A stretch of DNA of 64,000 bases from Saccharopolyspora ipomoeae (GCF_029952525.1 NZ_JASAOF010000002.1:186001-250000), one strand, 5' to 3'. Counted from the first letter of the stretch, positions 8,355-16,847 are shown. Notes: generated by a model not told the origin, from the letters alone. Translations and numbers: made by a program.

Positions 8355-9122
8355 GTGCGGCAGGTGGCCATCCATGACCGTGAAGCGGCCAACCCGATGC
8401 TGGTGGTCGTCGGCCAGCCCGAGCTCGACCCGGGCATGGCGGGCGAGCACCGGCACCGGCGGAACATGCTGAGCTGGGCCGAATCGGGCACCTTCGCCGT
8501 GCACGCCGGTGGCCGCGAGTGGCTCGTCCCGCCGTCCCACGGCATGTGGATGCCCGCCGGGGTGCTGCACTCGGTGGAGATCCGCCGTCCCGGCCGGGGT
8601 CGCGTGGTGATCTTCGTCGACGACCACGGCCCCACCGACTGGCGCGAACCCACCGGTGTGGCGATCACCCCGCTCATCGCGGAGCTCATCGTGCACCTCG
8701 ACGAGAACCGGCGGCGCGGCCCGCTGCGCGGGCACGCCGAATCCCTGCTGCTGGGGCTGCTCGAACCCGTCCCCAACACGGTCTTCGACGTCCCGATCCC
8801 CGCCGACGACCGCGTCCGGCGCATCGCCGACGCGTTGATCGCCGAACCGGCCGACCCGCGCGACCTCGACGAGTGGGCGTTCGCGGTGAACGCGGGCGTG
8901 CGCACCATCAGCCGCCTGTTCAGCGCCGAGACGGGACTGACGTTCAACCAGTGGCGCACCCGCGTGCGCGTCCGCGCCGCGATCGGTCACCTCTCCGCGG
9001 GCGCCTCGGTCGGCACCGCCGCTCGCGCGGTCGGTTACCGGAAGCCCGCGGCCTTCGCGGAGGCGTTCCGCCGCCTCACCGGCCAGCCCCCGAGCATCTA
9101 CCAGGGCGGAGCCGTCCGGTGA
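8355..9122 (+). CDS. AraC-family regulator with N-terminal cupin domain
   Basis: A 255-residue transcription factor. Residues about 10-90 form a cupin ligand domain (HRHRRNMLSWAESGTF, PPSHGMWMPAGVLHSVE). The last 100 residues carry two helix-turn-helix units, including VNAGVRTISRLFSAETGLTF and ASVGTAARAVGYRKPAAFAEAF. It is divergent from the PNPOx/reductase pair with only 48 nt between starts, so it probably controls them. The GTG at 8355 was chosen because a -10 box sits just before it; a GTG at 8346 is also in frame. Confidence 0.85.
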   Translation: MRQVAIHDREAANPMLVVVGQPELDPGMAGEHRHRRNMLSWAESGTFAVHAGGREWLVPPSHGMWMPAGVLHSVEIRRPGRGRVVIFVDDHGPTDWREPTGVAITPLIAELIVHLDENRRRGPLRGHAESLLLGLLEPVPNTVFDVPIPADDRVRRIADALIAEPADPRDLDEWAFAVNAGVRTISRLFSAETGLTFNQWRTRVRVRAAIGHLSAGASVGTAARAVGYRKPAAFAEAFRRLTGQPPSIYQGGAVR

Positions 9123-9176
9123 GGTGATCGTGCGTAGTGTTCCGTCCCGGATCGATCAGCAGCGGGAGGGAATCGG

Positions 9177-9965
9177 ATGCCGGAGGGCTTCGCGCGCGCT
9201 CAGGACGGGACGCGGCTCGCCTACCAGGTCGGCGGTGCCGGTCCGCCGCTGGTGCTGCTGGCCGGGCAGGCCAACGATCACCGCTGGTGGGACGGCGTCC
9301 GTGAGGACTTCGAGGGCGCGCACCGCACGATCACGTTCGACCACCGGGGCACCGGTGACAGCGACAAACCCGACGAGCCCTGCTCCACACGAGGTTTCGC
9401 CTCCGACGTCGTAGCCGTCCTGGACGAGCTCGGGATCGGCTCCGCCGACGTCTACGGCACGTCGATGGGCGGGCGGATCGCGCAGTGGGTCGCCATCGAC
9501 CACCCCGACCGGGTCCGCCGGCTGGTGCTCGGTTGCACCTCGCCCGGCGGCCCGCGCGCCACCGAGCGCGACGCCGACGTCCGCCGCGCCCTCGCCCAGC
9601 CCGATCCCGGTGCGGCCGAGCGAGCCCTGCTGGAGCTGATGTACAGCCCCGAGTGGCTGGCCGAGCACGACGGACCGCGCTGCGTGCTCGGCGACCCGGA
9701 CATGCCGCCGCACGCCCGCCGCCACCACCTCGCGGCCAGCAACCGGCACGACGCCTGGGAGCAGCTGACCGCCATCCGCGCCCGCACGCTCGTGCTGCAC
9801 GGCACCGATGACCGGATGACCCCGGCGAGCAACGCGGAGCTGATCGCCGAGCGCATCCCCGACGCCCGAGCCCGGGTGCTCCCCGGACTCCGGCACGCCT
9901 ACTTCCACGAAGGCCGCCCCGCCACGAGCGAGCTGGTCCTCGACTTCCTCGCCGATCCCGACTGA
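9177..9965 (+). CDS. alpha/beta-fold hydrolase
   Basis: A 262-residue hydrolase. The oxyanion region PLVLLAGQANDHRWW is followed by the nucleophile elbow GTSMGG (Ser about 101). The acid lies near LHGTDDRMTP and the catalytic His near GLRHAYF. A GGGAGGG site precedes the ATG. The substrate is unknown; members include esterases and 3-oxoadipate enol-lactonase-like enzymes. It follows the AraC gene by 54 nt on the same strand and may be cotranscribed with it. Confidence 0.85.
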   Translation: MPEGFARAQDGTRLAYQVGGAGPPLVLLAGQANDHRWWDGVREDFEGAHRTITFDHRGTGDSDKPDEPCSTRGFASDVVAVLDELGIGSADVYGTSMGGRIAQWVAIDHPDRVRRLVLGCTSPGGPRATERDADVRRALAQPDPGAAERALLELMYSPEWLAEHDGPRCVLGDPDMPPHARRHHLAASNRHDAWEQLTAIRARTLVLHGTDDRMTPASNAELIAERIPDARARVLPGLRHAYFHEGRPATSELVLDFLADPD

Positions 9966-10000
9966 TGAGGACGGTGCTGATCGGCGGACGGGCGGCCAGC

Positions 10001-10029
10001 TAGAATTGGTGCACAAAATTGTCACCAAT
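10001..10029 (+). promoter_or_regulatory. promoter -10 box and near-perfect 25-bp operator before the GntR gene
   Basis: TAGAAT (10001-10006) is a good -10 box. Overlapping it, 10005-10029 forms an inverted repeat: ATTGGTG, one C, ACAA, AA, TTGT, CACCAAT. All 11 arm bases pair around the AA centre, with one extra base on the left. Its position and size fit an autoregulatory GntR operator. Confidence 0.6.
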
Positions 10030-10043
10030 CTGGGGTAGGCGCA

Positions 10044-10721
10044 GTGACCACAGCGAAGCCGGACGACATCGGCCAGGAGACCCCGGTCGTGGACGCCATC
10101 CGCGCGGCCATCACCAGCGGGGACTTCGCGCCGAACCAGCGGCTGGTGGAGGCCGAGCTCTCCGAGCAGTTCGGCGCCAGCCGGGCCGCGGTGCGCAACG
10201 CGCTGGTGCAGCTGACCACCGAGGGCCTGGTGGAGCGCATCCAGAACCGGGGTGCGCGGGTCCGGGCGGTGTCGCTGCAGGAGGCCATCGAGATCACCGA
10301 GGTCCGGATGGTCGTCGAGGGGCTGTGCGCCGCGCGCGCGGCGCAGCGCGCCACCGAGGACGAGCACGCCGAGCTGCGCGAGATCGGCGAGCAGATGCGC
10401 CAGGCGGTCTCCTCCGGTGACGTGCTCGGCTACTCCGAGATCAACAAGCGGCTGCACGCCCTGATCCTGCGGATCAGCGGCCAGGAGATCGCCGCCGACG
10501 TCCTCGGCAGGCTGCGCGGCCAGAACGTCCGCCACCAGTTCCGCCTGGCCATGCACCCCGGCCGCCCCTCGGTGTCGCTGCCGCAGCACCTGGCCATCAT
10601 CGAGGCCATCTGCGCGGGTGACGCCGACGCCGCCGAGGCCGCCATGCGCACCCACCTCGGCAGCGTCATCGAAGCACTCCCCGAAGTCGACAAAACCCAA
10701 TCCCGCTTCAACGGGCTCTGA
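10044..10721 (+). CDS. GntR-family (FCD) transcriptional regulator
   Basis: A 225-residue regulator. The winged helix spans residues 10-75 (LSEQFGASRAAVRNALVQL, VERIQNRGARVR). The FCD domain includes the metal-site-like segments EINKRLHALILRI and QHLAIIEAI. The start is GTG, with GGGGTAGG upstream. The 25-bp palindrome across its promoter suggests that it represses itself. No partner operon is adjacent, because the 3' side is filled by repeat structures; it may also act on the hydrolase upstream or on distant genes. Confidence 0.88.
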   Translation: MTTAKPDDIGQETPVVDAIRAAITSGDFAPNQRLVEAELSEQFGASRAAVRNALVQLTTEGLVERIQNRGARVRAVSLQEAIEITEVRMVVEGLCAARAAQRATEDEHAELREIGEQMRQAVSSGDVLGYSEINKRLHALILRISGQEIAADVLGRLRGQNVRHQFRLAMHPGRPSVSLPQHLAIIEAICAGDADAAEAAMRTHLGSVIEALPEVDKTQSRFNGL

Positions 10722-10753
10722 GATTCGGGGTGGTGGTGTGCTCGGCGCGCCAA

Positions 10754-11463
10754 GGGACGGTTTTTCCTCGAATCGGCGCCCATGATCAATGTTCGTTTTG
10801 CCCGGACGGTTTGGACTAAGGATACGTTTCAAAAGGAACGCGACCAAGGCGACCCAAGCTTCAGTAAACGCGATCCACTACGGGTACGTTTCGCAAGGCA
10901 GTGGCAATTTCTTCTGAAATTGGCGGACCGCACAACGCGAGGAGAACCACGAAACGAAGCCAATTTCTGGAGAAATTGCCACTCCGCACGCAAGCAGCTC
11001 GACCCCGCGAAGCGATCCTGAAGAACCCCGTGGGGGTGGTGCAGTTTTCATGAAAACTGTCAGACCCCTCGGGGTCTGTCTGTGGGGTGGACTCCAGGGC
11101 CATCGAGGCGGTTGAGCTGGGGTTTTGTGGTTCCGTCTTGTGGGTGGTGGGACAGTTTTCATGAAAACTTTCCCACCCCTCCGGGGTGCCTTGGGAGCGC
11201 TTCGCGGGGTGCTTGGGGTAGGTGTGGAGGGGCAATTTCGTCCGAAATTGGCTTCTTTTCGTGGTTTCCTCGCGTTGTGTGGTCTGCCAATTTCAGACGA
11301 AATTTCCCCTGCCTTGCGAAACGTATCCGTAGTGGGTCGCGTTTACCAAAGCTTGGGTCGTCTTGGTCGCGTTCCTTTCGAAACGTACGCGTAGTGGGTC
11401 GCGTTTACCGAAGCTTGGGTCGTCTTGGTTGCGTTCCTTTTGAAACGTACCCTAAAACCGTCC
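10754..11463. repeat. palindromic intergenic element, copy 1, split by an insertion
   Basis: The left part (10754-10818) matches the other three copies in this window: GGGACGGTTTTTCCTCGAAT, then the conserved loop with CCATGATCAATG and a TTTTGCCCGGAC segment. The right arm is broken: GGTTTGGACTA ends at 10818, and AAAACCGTCC, complementary to the left arm, resumes at 11454-11463. The bases between, 10819-11452, are a separate foldback element. Joining the flanks restores a hairpin similar to copy 2. It lies between the GntR stop and the cupin stop and fills most of an otherwise gene-free 777-bp interval. Confidence 0.7.
10819..11452. mobile_element. MITE-like foldback element of 634 bp flanked by TA
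   Basis: Two imperfect inverted arms of about 245 and 300 bp face each other around 11066-11149. The left end GGATACGTTTCAAAAGGAAC matches the reverse complement of the right end, GGGTACGTTTCAAAAGGAAC. A TA dinucleotide flanks both sides (10817-10818, 11453-11454), as expected for a TA-targeting transposon. The right arm carries the terminal 62-bp unit twice (11328-11389 and 11390-11452). Each arm also holds small self-complementary blocks: CAGTTTTCATGAAAACTG (11042-11059, near-copy at 11153), and CAATTTC/GAAATTG hairpins at about 10908, 10964, 11234 and 11289. No transposase and no convincing gene is present. Confidence 0.65.
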
Positions 11464-11498
11464 TGCTCCAGGAGCTGCGAAGTCCCTGGCGCCCCGGA

Positions 11499-12080
11499 TC
11501 ACGGCAGTGAGGGCGGCGTGGCCGAGGGGGTGCGCCACTGGTGGTCCGGGAGGAAGCGAACGTCGTAGCGCTCGCCGGCGGTGCCGAACCTGTGCGGCTC
11601 GGGGACGACCGGTTCCGCGGGCAGGCCGGGTTCGTCGGTGGGGGTGCCCAGGTTCTCGAAGAAGCGCTCGAACGTGCCGCTCGGTCCGGCCGCGACGCCG
11701 ACGATGCGGCTGTGGTGGCGCTCGATCCGGTAGGCGTGCGGGCAGTTCTTCGGGACGAACCCGAAATCGCCCGAGGTGAGCAGCTTCTCGTGCTGCTCGC
11801 CGCCGATCTCCTCGACGAACAGCCGGATCGCGCCGTCGGTGACGAAGAAGACCTCGTAGGTGTCGGGGTGGGAATGCGCGGGGATGATGTCGCCGCGCGG
11901 GCCCTCGCAGGTGAAGAAGTTGAACGTGTTCTCGGTCTGCTCACCACCGGCGTAGATCGTGATCAGGTCCCCGAACAGGTGCGCGCGGTCGCCCTGCCCC
12001 TTCTCGATGAAGTAGGGGACCCCCGGCTCCGGCGGGATCTGCGAACGGTTCCGATAGGGCGTGGCGAACTCGATGGTCAT
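11499..12080 (-). CDS. cupin-domain quercetin 2,3-dioxygenase-like protein
   Basis: A 193-residue cupin. The metal-binding motif is seen as PAHSHPDTYEVFFVTDGAI followed by GDFGFVPKNCPHAYRI. The sequence resembles the bicupin quercetin 2,3-dioxygenases (QdoI type) but spans about one cupin plus a tail, so the true substrate is uncertain. It is divergent from a MarR gene 72 nt away, which probably controls it. Its 3' end abuts the repeat region. Confidence 0.8.
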   Translation of the reverse strand: MTIEFATPYRNRSQIPPEPGVPYFIEKGQGDRAHLFGDLITIYAGGEQTENTFNFFTCEGPRGDIIPAHSHPDTYEVFFVTDGAIRLFVEEIGGEQHEKLLTSGDFGFVPKNCPHAYRIERHHSRIVGVAAGPSGTFERFFENLGTPTDEPGLPAEPVVPEPHRFGTAGERYDVRFLPDHQWRTPSATPPSLP

Positions 12081-12083
12081 ATC

Positions 12084-12098
12084 GTCAAGGTACCTGAC
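12084..12098. promoter_or_regulatory. weak candidate MarR operator around GGTACC
   Basis: GTCAAGGTACCTGAC contains the 8-bp palindrome AGGTACCT, with GTCA/TGAC arms offset by one base. It lies in the gap between the divergent cupin and MarR genes, next to the cupin start. Position and symmetry are the only support. Confidence 0.3.
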
Positions 12099-12152
12099 AA
12101 TCCGCGAGGTGTGCACCACCCGGGCACCGAGCGTCATGGGATCGTGGTGGTC

Positions 12153-12590
12153 ATGAACGACACCCCGCCGAACGTGCCGCAGCTGCTGGCCTCCGCCAAG
12201 CGCTGGTTCGACGACGCCCTGGAGCAGAGCATGCGGGACTCCGGCGAGCAGCCGGTGACCGTCGCGCAGGCGGCGGTGTTCGCCAACCTCGACGCCCGCG
12301 GCACGTCGGTCGCCGAGCTGGCCCGGCGCATCGGCACCACTCGGCAGTCGGTCCACCAGGCCGTCCACGGGCTCATCGCGATCGGACTGCTCGAACAGGT
12401 CGACGACCCCACCTCGGCCCGCAGCCGCCTGGTCCGCGTCACCGACGAGGGGCACCGGGTGCACAGCAAGGCGCTGAGCACCATCGACGCCATCGAACGC
12501 GAGCTCGCCACCCGCATCGGCGAGGACGCCGTCACCGCCCTGCGCACCGCCCTCGACCAGCCCTGGGGAGGCCCGCCGCTCATCCGCTGA
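12153..12590 (+). CDS. MarR-family transcriptional regulator
   Basis: A 145-residue winged-helix regulator with the MarR layout. The recognition helix region is VAELARRIGTTRQSVHQAV and the wing region is LEQVDDPTSARSRLVRVTDEG. Flanking helices would form the dimer interface. It is divergent from the cupin oxygenase gene and is probably its ligand-responsive repressor. Confidence 0.87.
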   Translation: MNDTPPNVPQLLASAKRWFDDALEQSMRDSGEQPVTVAQAAVFANLDARGTSVAELARRIGTTRQSVHQAVHGLIAIGLLEQVDDPTSARSRLVRVTDEGHRVHSKALSTIDAIERELATRIGEDAVTALRTALDQPWGGPPLIR

Positions 12591-12696
12591 GGTGACGCGG
12601 AGGTTCCGCGAACCGCTGCGGGACGGCACCATTGAGCCACCACCACCGCGCAGGGGCGGTTCGGCCGCCTCCGGCGCAGTTCCCGAGGAGGCTGGC

Positions 12697-13095
12697 ATGG
12701 CCGAGTTCCCGCCCATCGCGCACGTGGCGGTCACCGTGTCCGATCTGCAGCGCAGCACGCGCTGGTACCGGGCGCTGTTCGGGTCCGAACCGGTCCTCGA
12801 CGAGGACGAGACCACCGGCGGCTTCCACCACACGGTGTTCGCCCTGGCCAACGGACAGCTGTTCGGCCTGCACGCCCACCCGGGCGGCAGCGAGTGCGCG
12901 TTCGACGAGCGCCGCCCGGGACTGGACCACGTCGCCTTCGCCTGCCGCGACCGAGGTGAGCTGGAGGGCTGGTGTCACCGGCTCGACGACCTCGACATCC
13001 AGCACGGCGGCATCGTCGACGCCCACTACGGCTCCGGCGTCCAGTTCCGCGACCCCGACCACATCGCCCTGGAGTTCTTCGCCCCACCGGGCTGA
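12697..13095 (+). CDS. VOC/glyoxalase-fold protein
   Basis: A 132-residue vicinal-oxygen-chelate protein with two beta-alpha-beta-beta-beta modules. The first begins IAHVAVTVSDLQRSTRWYRALF and the second PGLDHVAFACRD; the C-terminal FRDPDHIALEFFAPP carries the usual Glu. Metal ligands His7, His75 and Glu near 127 are plausible. The ATG is preceded by GAGGAGG. The reaction is unknown; the family includes glyoxalase I, dioxygenases and resistance proteins. It follows the MarR gene by about 100 nt. Confidence 0.83.
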   Translation: MAEFPPIAHVAVTVSDLQRSTRWYRALFGSEPVLDEDETTGGFHHTVFALANGQLFGLHAHPGGSECAFDERRPGLDHVAFACRDRGELEGWCHRLDDLDIQHGGIVDAHYGSGVQFRDPDHIALEFFAPPG

Positions 13096-13129
13096 CCGGG
13101 GAGGGCCCCGCGGGCAGGGCCCTCCCCGG
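13096..13129. terminator. bidirectional hairpin terminator
   Basis: CCGGGGAGGGCCC and GGGCCCTCCCCGG form a perfect 13-bp stem with an 8-nt loop. It sits between the convergent VOC and TauD-like genes, starting right after the VOC stop. No T-tract follows, which is normal in actinobacteria. Confidence 0.75.
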
Positions 13130-13137
13130 CGCCGCGG

Positions 13138-14067
13138 TCAGGCGGGGAGCGCCGAGTAGCCGGAGGCGTCGCCGACGCGGGTCTCGCTGCGGCGGCCGTC
13201 CAGCGACACCGGCACGTCACCCGCGACGGTCACCCGGTGCATCTTGCGGGCCAGGTCGTCGTAGTCGGCGACCGCGTAGTGCTGGGTCGCGCGGTTGTCC
13301 CAGATCGCCACGTCACCGGGCTGCCACTGCCAGCGCGCGGTGTTCTCCAGGCTCGTCACCCGGTCCTGCAGCAGCCGGAACAGCGCCTGCGATTCCGCGC
13401 TGCGCAGGCCCACGAACCGCTTCACGAAGTGCCCGAGCAGCAGGGCCCTCTCGCCGGTCTCCGGGTGCACCCGCACCACCGGGTGCTCGGTCTCGTAGAG
13501 GTCCGAGACGAACTCCTCGCGGTGCGTCTGCTGCTTGACGTCCACCCCGCCGGTCCGGGTCTCGTCGACCCGGGCGGCGTAGTCGTAGTCGTTGGTGTGC
13601 ACCGCCCACAGGTCGTCGACCAGGGCCTTCAGCGGTTCCGGGAGGTCCTCGTAGGCGGCGGCCGTGTTGGCCCAGGTGGTGCTGCCGCCGTAGGCCGGAA
13701 GCTGCACCGCGCGCAGCACGCTGATCGCCGGCACCCGGTCTACGAAGGTGACGTCGGTGTGCCAGCTGTTGGCCTTCCCGTAGTCGGAGTCGATCGGCAG
13801 GATGTTGCCGATCGCGCGGCTGCGGGTCGTCGGGTGCGCCAGCGTGAGGTCGCCCAGCAGCGAGGCGAACTCCTGCTGCGAGGTTTCGTCGAGGTGGTGC
13901 TGGTCGCGGAAGAACACGACCTTGTGGGCCAGCAGCGCCGAGCGGATCTCGGCCACGGTGGACTCGTCGAGGTCACCGCCCAGGCGCACGCCGTCGATGC
14001 GGGCGCCGATGCGCGCGCCCAGCTTGACGACGTCGACGGCGGACTTCTGCTGCGGGATCGCGGTCAT
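13138..14067 (-). CDS. TauD/TfdA-family Fe(II)/2-oxoglutarate dioxygenase
   Basis: A 309-residue dioxygenase that would use 2-oxoglutarate and oxygen to release sulfite from a taurine- or alkylsulfonate-type compound. The iron ligands are seen in SWHTDVTF (His and Asp) and in [13 protein letters not shown] (distal His). The 2-oxoglutarate-binding Arg is in KMHRVTVAG. It is the last gene of a four-gene operon with a sulfonate-type ABC importer, and a cysteine-type leader peptide precedes the operon. Both support a role in scavenging sulfur from organosulfonates or sulfate esters. Confidence 0.9.
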   Translation of the reverse strand: MTAIPQQKSAVDVVKLGARIGARIDGVRLGGDLDESTVAEIRSALLAHKVVFFRDQHHLDETSQQEFASLLGDLTLAHPTTRSRAIGNILPIDSDYGKANSWHTDVTFVDRVPAISVLRAVQLPAYGGSTTWANTAAAYEDLPEPLKALVDDLWAVHTNDYDYAARVDETRTGGVDVKQQTHREEFVSDLYETEHPVVRVHPETGERALLLGHFVKRFVGLRSAESQALFRLLQDRVTSLENTARWQWQPGDVAIWDNRATQHYAVADYDDLARKMHRVTVAGDVPVSLDGRRSETRVGDASGYSALPA

Positions 14068-14118
14068 GACGGTTTCTCCTTCATCGGTGCGGAATCGGCG
14101 CGGGTGCGCGCCGATCGG

Positions 14119-14916
14119 TCAGCTGCGCCAGCGCGACAGGCGGCCCTCGACGGTGGTGAGGGCGTGGTTGAACGCGATGCCCAGCAGCGAGATCGTGACG
14201 ATCCCGGCGTACATCTGCGGGACCTCGAAGTTGTACTGGGCGGCGTTGATCAGGTAGCCGAGACCGGCCTTGGCGCCGACCATCTCGGCGGCCACCAGCA
14301 CCAGGATCGATCCGGCGGCGGCCAGCCGGATCCCGGTGAACACGGTCGGGACCGAGGCGGGCAGCACGACCTTGCCGAACACCGCCGCCGAGCCGAACCC
14401 GAGCGAGCGGGCCGACTTGATCAGCAGCGGGTCGACGGTGCGCACGGCGCTGATGGTGTTGAGCAGGATCGGCCACACGCAGGCGAACACGATCAGCGAG
14501 ATCTTCGAGGTCTCGCCCAGGCCGAGCAGCAGCACGAACACCGGCAGCAGCGCCAGCGCGGCGGTGTTGCGGAAGACCTCCAGCAGCGGGGTCAGCAGCT
14601 CGTCGGCCGTGCGGTACCACCCGATGACGAGTCCCAGCGGGACCGCGATCAGCAGTGCGATGGCGAAACCGCTCAGCGCGCGGGCCAGGCTCGCGCCCAG
14701 GTTCTCCCACAGCTGACCGTCGAGGGCCAGCTCCAGCCAGGTGGTCGCGACCCGGCTGGCCGGGGGCAGGAAGATGCTGTCCACCAGGCCGATCCGCGGC
14801 ACCAGCTCCCACAGGGCGAGGAACGCCAGGATCGCGATGGAGGAACGCGCGGCTCGGCCCGCCCGCGCGCCGGTGGTGCCGGTGGTGGGTCGGGTCGGGG
14901 TGAGCGTGTCAGCCAA
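14119..14916 (-). CDS. ABC transporter permease, SsuC/TauC type
   Basis: A 265-residue inner-membrane protein with about six transmembrane helices. The cytoplasmic EAA loop that contacts the ATPase lies around IKSARSLGFGSAAVFGKVVL. It starts with TTG at 14916, overlapping the end of the ATPase gene by 8 nt, so translation is coupled. The N-terminal 25 residues are Thr/Arg-rich and cytoplasmic. It pairs with the neighbouring ATPase and lipoprotein for sulfonate or taurine uptake. Confidence 0.9.
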   Translation of the reverse strand: MADTLTPTRPTTGTTGARAGRAARSSIAILAFLALWELVPRIGLVDSIFLPPASRVATTWLELALDGQLWENLGASLARALSGFAIALLIAVPLGLVIGWYRTADELLTPLLEVFRNTAALALLPVFVLLLGLGETSKISLIVFACVWPILLNTISAVRTVDPLLIKSARSLGFGSAAVFGKVVLPASVPTVFTGIRLAAAGSILVLVAAEMVGAKAGLGYLINAAQYNFEVPQMYAGIVTISLLGIAFNHALTTVEGRLSRWRS

Positions 14917-15688
14917 CGCCGATCACCTCCGGGGCGGCGTGCAGCAGCGACCAGACCCGGTGCCGGTGCTCGGCGAACTCCGGCCGGCGCAGCGCGTCCT
15001 CGCGGCTGGTGCGCTCGGCGAGGTCGATGTCGACCGTGTCCTGGACCCGCCCGGGCCGGGAGGTGAGGACGGTGACCTTGCGCCCCAGGTAGACGGCCTC
15101 GTCGATGTCGTGGGTGATGAACACGATCGTCTTGCCGGTGCGCCGCCAGATGCCCAGCAACTCCTCCTGCAGCCGCTCGCGGGTCTGGGCGTCGAGGGCG
15201 CCGAACGGCTCGTCCATCAGCAACACGTCGGGGTCGAAGGCCAGGCTGCGCGCGATGGCCACGCGTTGGCGCATCCCGCCGGAGAGCTGGTGCGGGTAGT
15301 GCCCGGCGAACTCGGAAAGCCCCACCAGGTCGAGGTATTCGCGCGCCCGCTCGCGCCGCTGGGCCCGGGGAGCGGAGTTGGCCTCCAACCCGAGCTCGAC
15401 GTTGGCCTGCGCGGTGCGCCACGGCAGCAGCGCGTACTGCTGGAACACCACGCCCCGGTTCAGGCCGGGACCGGTGACCGGCTTCCCGCCGATGCGGATC
15501 TGCCCGCGCGTGGGGGAGTCGAGCCCGGCGAGCAGGTCCAGCAGCGTGGACTTGCCCGATCCGCTGGGGCCGACGATGACGGCCAGCTCGCCGGAGGCGA
15601 TGTGCAGGTCGATGCCGTCGAGGGCGGTGATCTCGGAGTCGCGTCCCCGGAAGGACCGGGTGACGCCGTCGAGGACGATGTCTGTCAT
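14909..15688 (-). CDS. ABC transporter ATP-binding protein, SsuB/TauB type
   Basis: A 259-residue ATPase. Walker A is GPSGSGKST, the signature is LSGGMRQRVAIARSL, Walker B is DVLLMDEPFGALD, and the switch His is in IVFITHDIDEAV. The closest family is the nitrate/sulfonate/taurine group. It lies between the lipoprotein and permease genes and shares an 8-nt overlap with the permease. Confidence 0.93.
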   Translation of the reverse strand: MTDIVLDGVTRSFRGRDSEITALDGIDLHIASGELAVIVGPSGSGKSTLLDLLAGLDSPTRGQIRIGGKPVTGPGLNRGVVFQQYALLPWRTAQANVELGLEANSAPRAQRRERAREYLDLVGLSEFAGHYPHQLSGGMRQRVAIARSLAFDPDVLLMDEPFGALDAQTRERLQEELLGIWRRTGKTIVFITHDIDEAVYLGRKVTVLTSRPGRVQDTVDIDLAERTSREDALRRPEFAEHRHRVWSLLHAAPEVIGVG

Positions 15689-15703
15689 GGATGCCTCTTC
15701 ATC

Positions 15704-16732
15704 TCAGGCGAACGGGTTGAACGCGTTGGTGTAGGTGCGGGAGACGTCGACGGCGCCGGGCTCGATGACCCCGGACTCGACGAGCCGGTCCAGCCAGATC
15801 GAGAACTCGCGGTCGGCGATCACCCCGCCTGGCCCGGCGACCCCGCTGGAACGCCAGTAGCGGGCGGTCGTGATGTCCTCGTTGCGGCCGCGCCGCCGGA
15901 TGATGTCGGTGAACCGCGCGACGACCTCCGGGTACGGCCTGGTCTGCGACCAGCGCACCGCCTGCGCGATGCCGCCGACCAGCGTCCGGGTGGTGGTCGG
16001 GTTGGCGGCGATGAACTCCTCGCGCAGCACGTAGCAGCCCGCGCTGAAGGCTCCCAGCAGTTCGAAGTCGGTGAACAGCGGCCGGATCCCGCCGCGCGCC
16101 TCGGCCTTCTCCGAGATCGCGCCGGTCATCGTCGACACGTCGAGCTGACCGGATCGCAGCGCCTGCTCCGAGCTCACCGGCGGCACCACCACCGGCTGCA
16201 CGTCGCGGATCTCGACATCGGTGAAACCGTTGCGGCGCAGGTAGATTCCCAGCACGTCCTGGTGGTGGGCGCCGACGGTGTTCATCCCGACCGCCGCGCC
16301 GCGCAGGTCGGCGGGCCCGCGCAGCGGGCTGTCGTCGAGCACGAAGTACCCGGCGTTGCTCAGCGCGTCCGAGCCGTAGTAGGAGACCACCGCGCGGATC
16401 GGGGCACCGGCGGCCACCAGCCGCAGGACGGAGCCGTTGAACGCGCCGCCGATGTCGACATCGCCGGTGACGGCGGCCTGGATGTCCTGCGGGCCGCTGG
16501 TGGTGTTGCCGATCCACTCCAGGCGGAGATCGCCGAGCAGGCCGAGATCGGCGGCGAGTTCGGGGAAGGTGACCTGGCCGGACCAGCCCTGGTAGCGCAC
16601 CACCCCCGTCTCGCCGCGCGGGGCGGCGGAGGAGGCGGCGCACCCGCTGAGGAGGGTCGCGGCGGGTAATGCGGACAGACCGAGGCGCAGGAGATCGCGA
16701 CGTCCCAGGGGACGCCGTGTCGAGGAAGGCAC
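15704..16732 (-). CDS. sulfonate/taurine-type ABC transporter binding lipoprotein
   Basis: A 342-residue exported binding protein. The N-terminus has a twin-arginine-like GRRDLLRLG stretch, a hydrophobic segment and a lipobox, TLLSGC, so the mature protein is probably a lipoprotein. The SsuA/TauA-like core includes VDIGGAFNGSVLRL and GAPIRAVVSYYG. The start is GTG at 16732 with no obvious ribosome-binding site. It is the first structural gene of the operon and lies about 115 nt downstream of the leader peptide. Confidence 0.88.
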   Translation of the reverse strand: MPSSTRRPLGRRDLLRLGLSALPAATLLSGCAASSAAPRGETGVVRYQGWSGQVTFPELAADLGLLGDLRLEWIGNTTSGPQDIQAAVTGDVDIGGAFNGSVLRLVAAGAPIRAVVSYYGSDALSNAGYFVLDDSPLRGPADLRGAAVGMNTVGAHHQDVLGIYLRRNGFTDVEIRDVQPVVVPPVSSEQALRSGQLDVSTMTGAISEKAEARGGIRPLFTDFELLGAFSAGCYVLREEFIAANPTTTRTLVGGIAQAVRWSQTRPYPEVVARFTDIIRRRGRNEDITTARYWRSSGVAGPGGVIADREFSIWLDRLVESGVIEPGAVDVSRTYTNAFNPFA

Positions 16733-16847
16733 AGCTGGGGAACCCGTCTTCTAGGGGGACCGGGAGCGGGCGCGACGCATCAGCGCCGCGAAAAGCGGTG
16801 TGGTGAGGGGAAGAACGCCGCGGAGTCGGATCGGCGGCGGTGAGAGG

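Noticed and set aside
8346-9122. Longer AraC start at GTG 8346
   Set aside because: It would lie on the -10 box; the GTG at 8355 fits a leaderless transcript better, though the choice is not certain.
10754-11463. CRISPR array
   Set aside because: Repeats are inverted, of unequal length and not separated by unique spacers; no cas gene is present.
10861-11510. Small ORFs inside the foldback element
   Set aside because: They run through inverted repeats on both strands, have no ribosome-binding sites that stand out and encode mirrored fragments, as expected from palindromic DNA.
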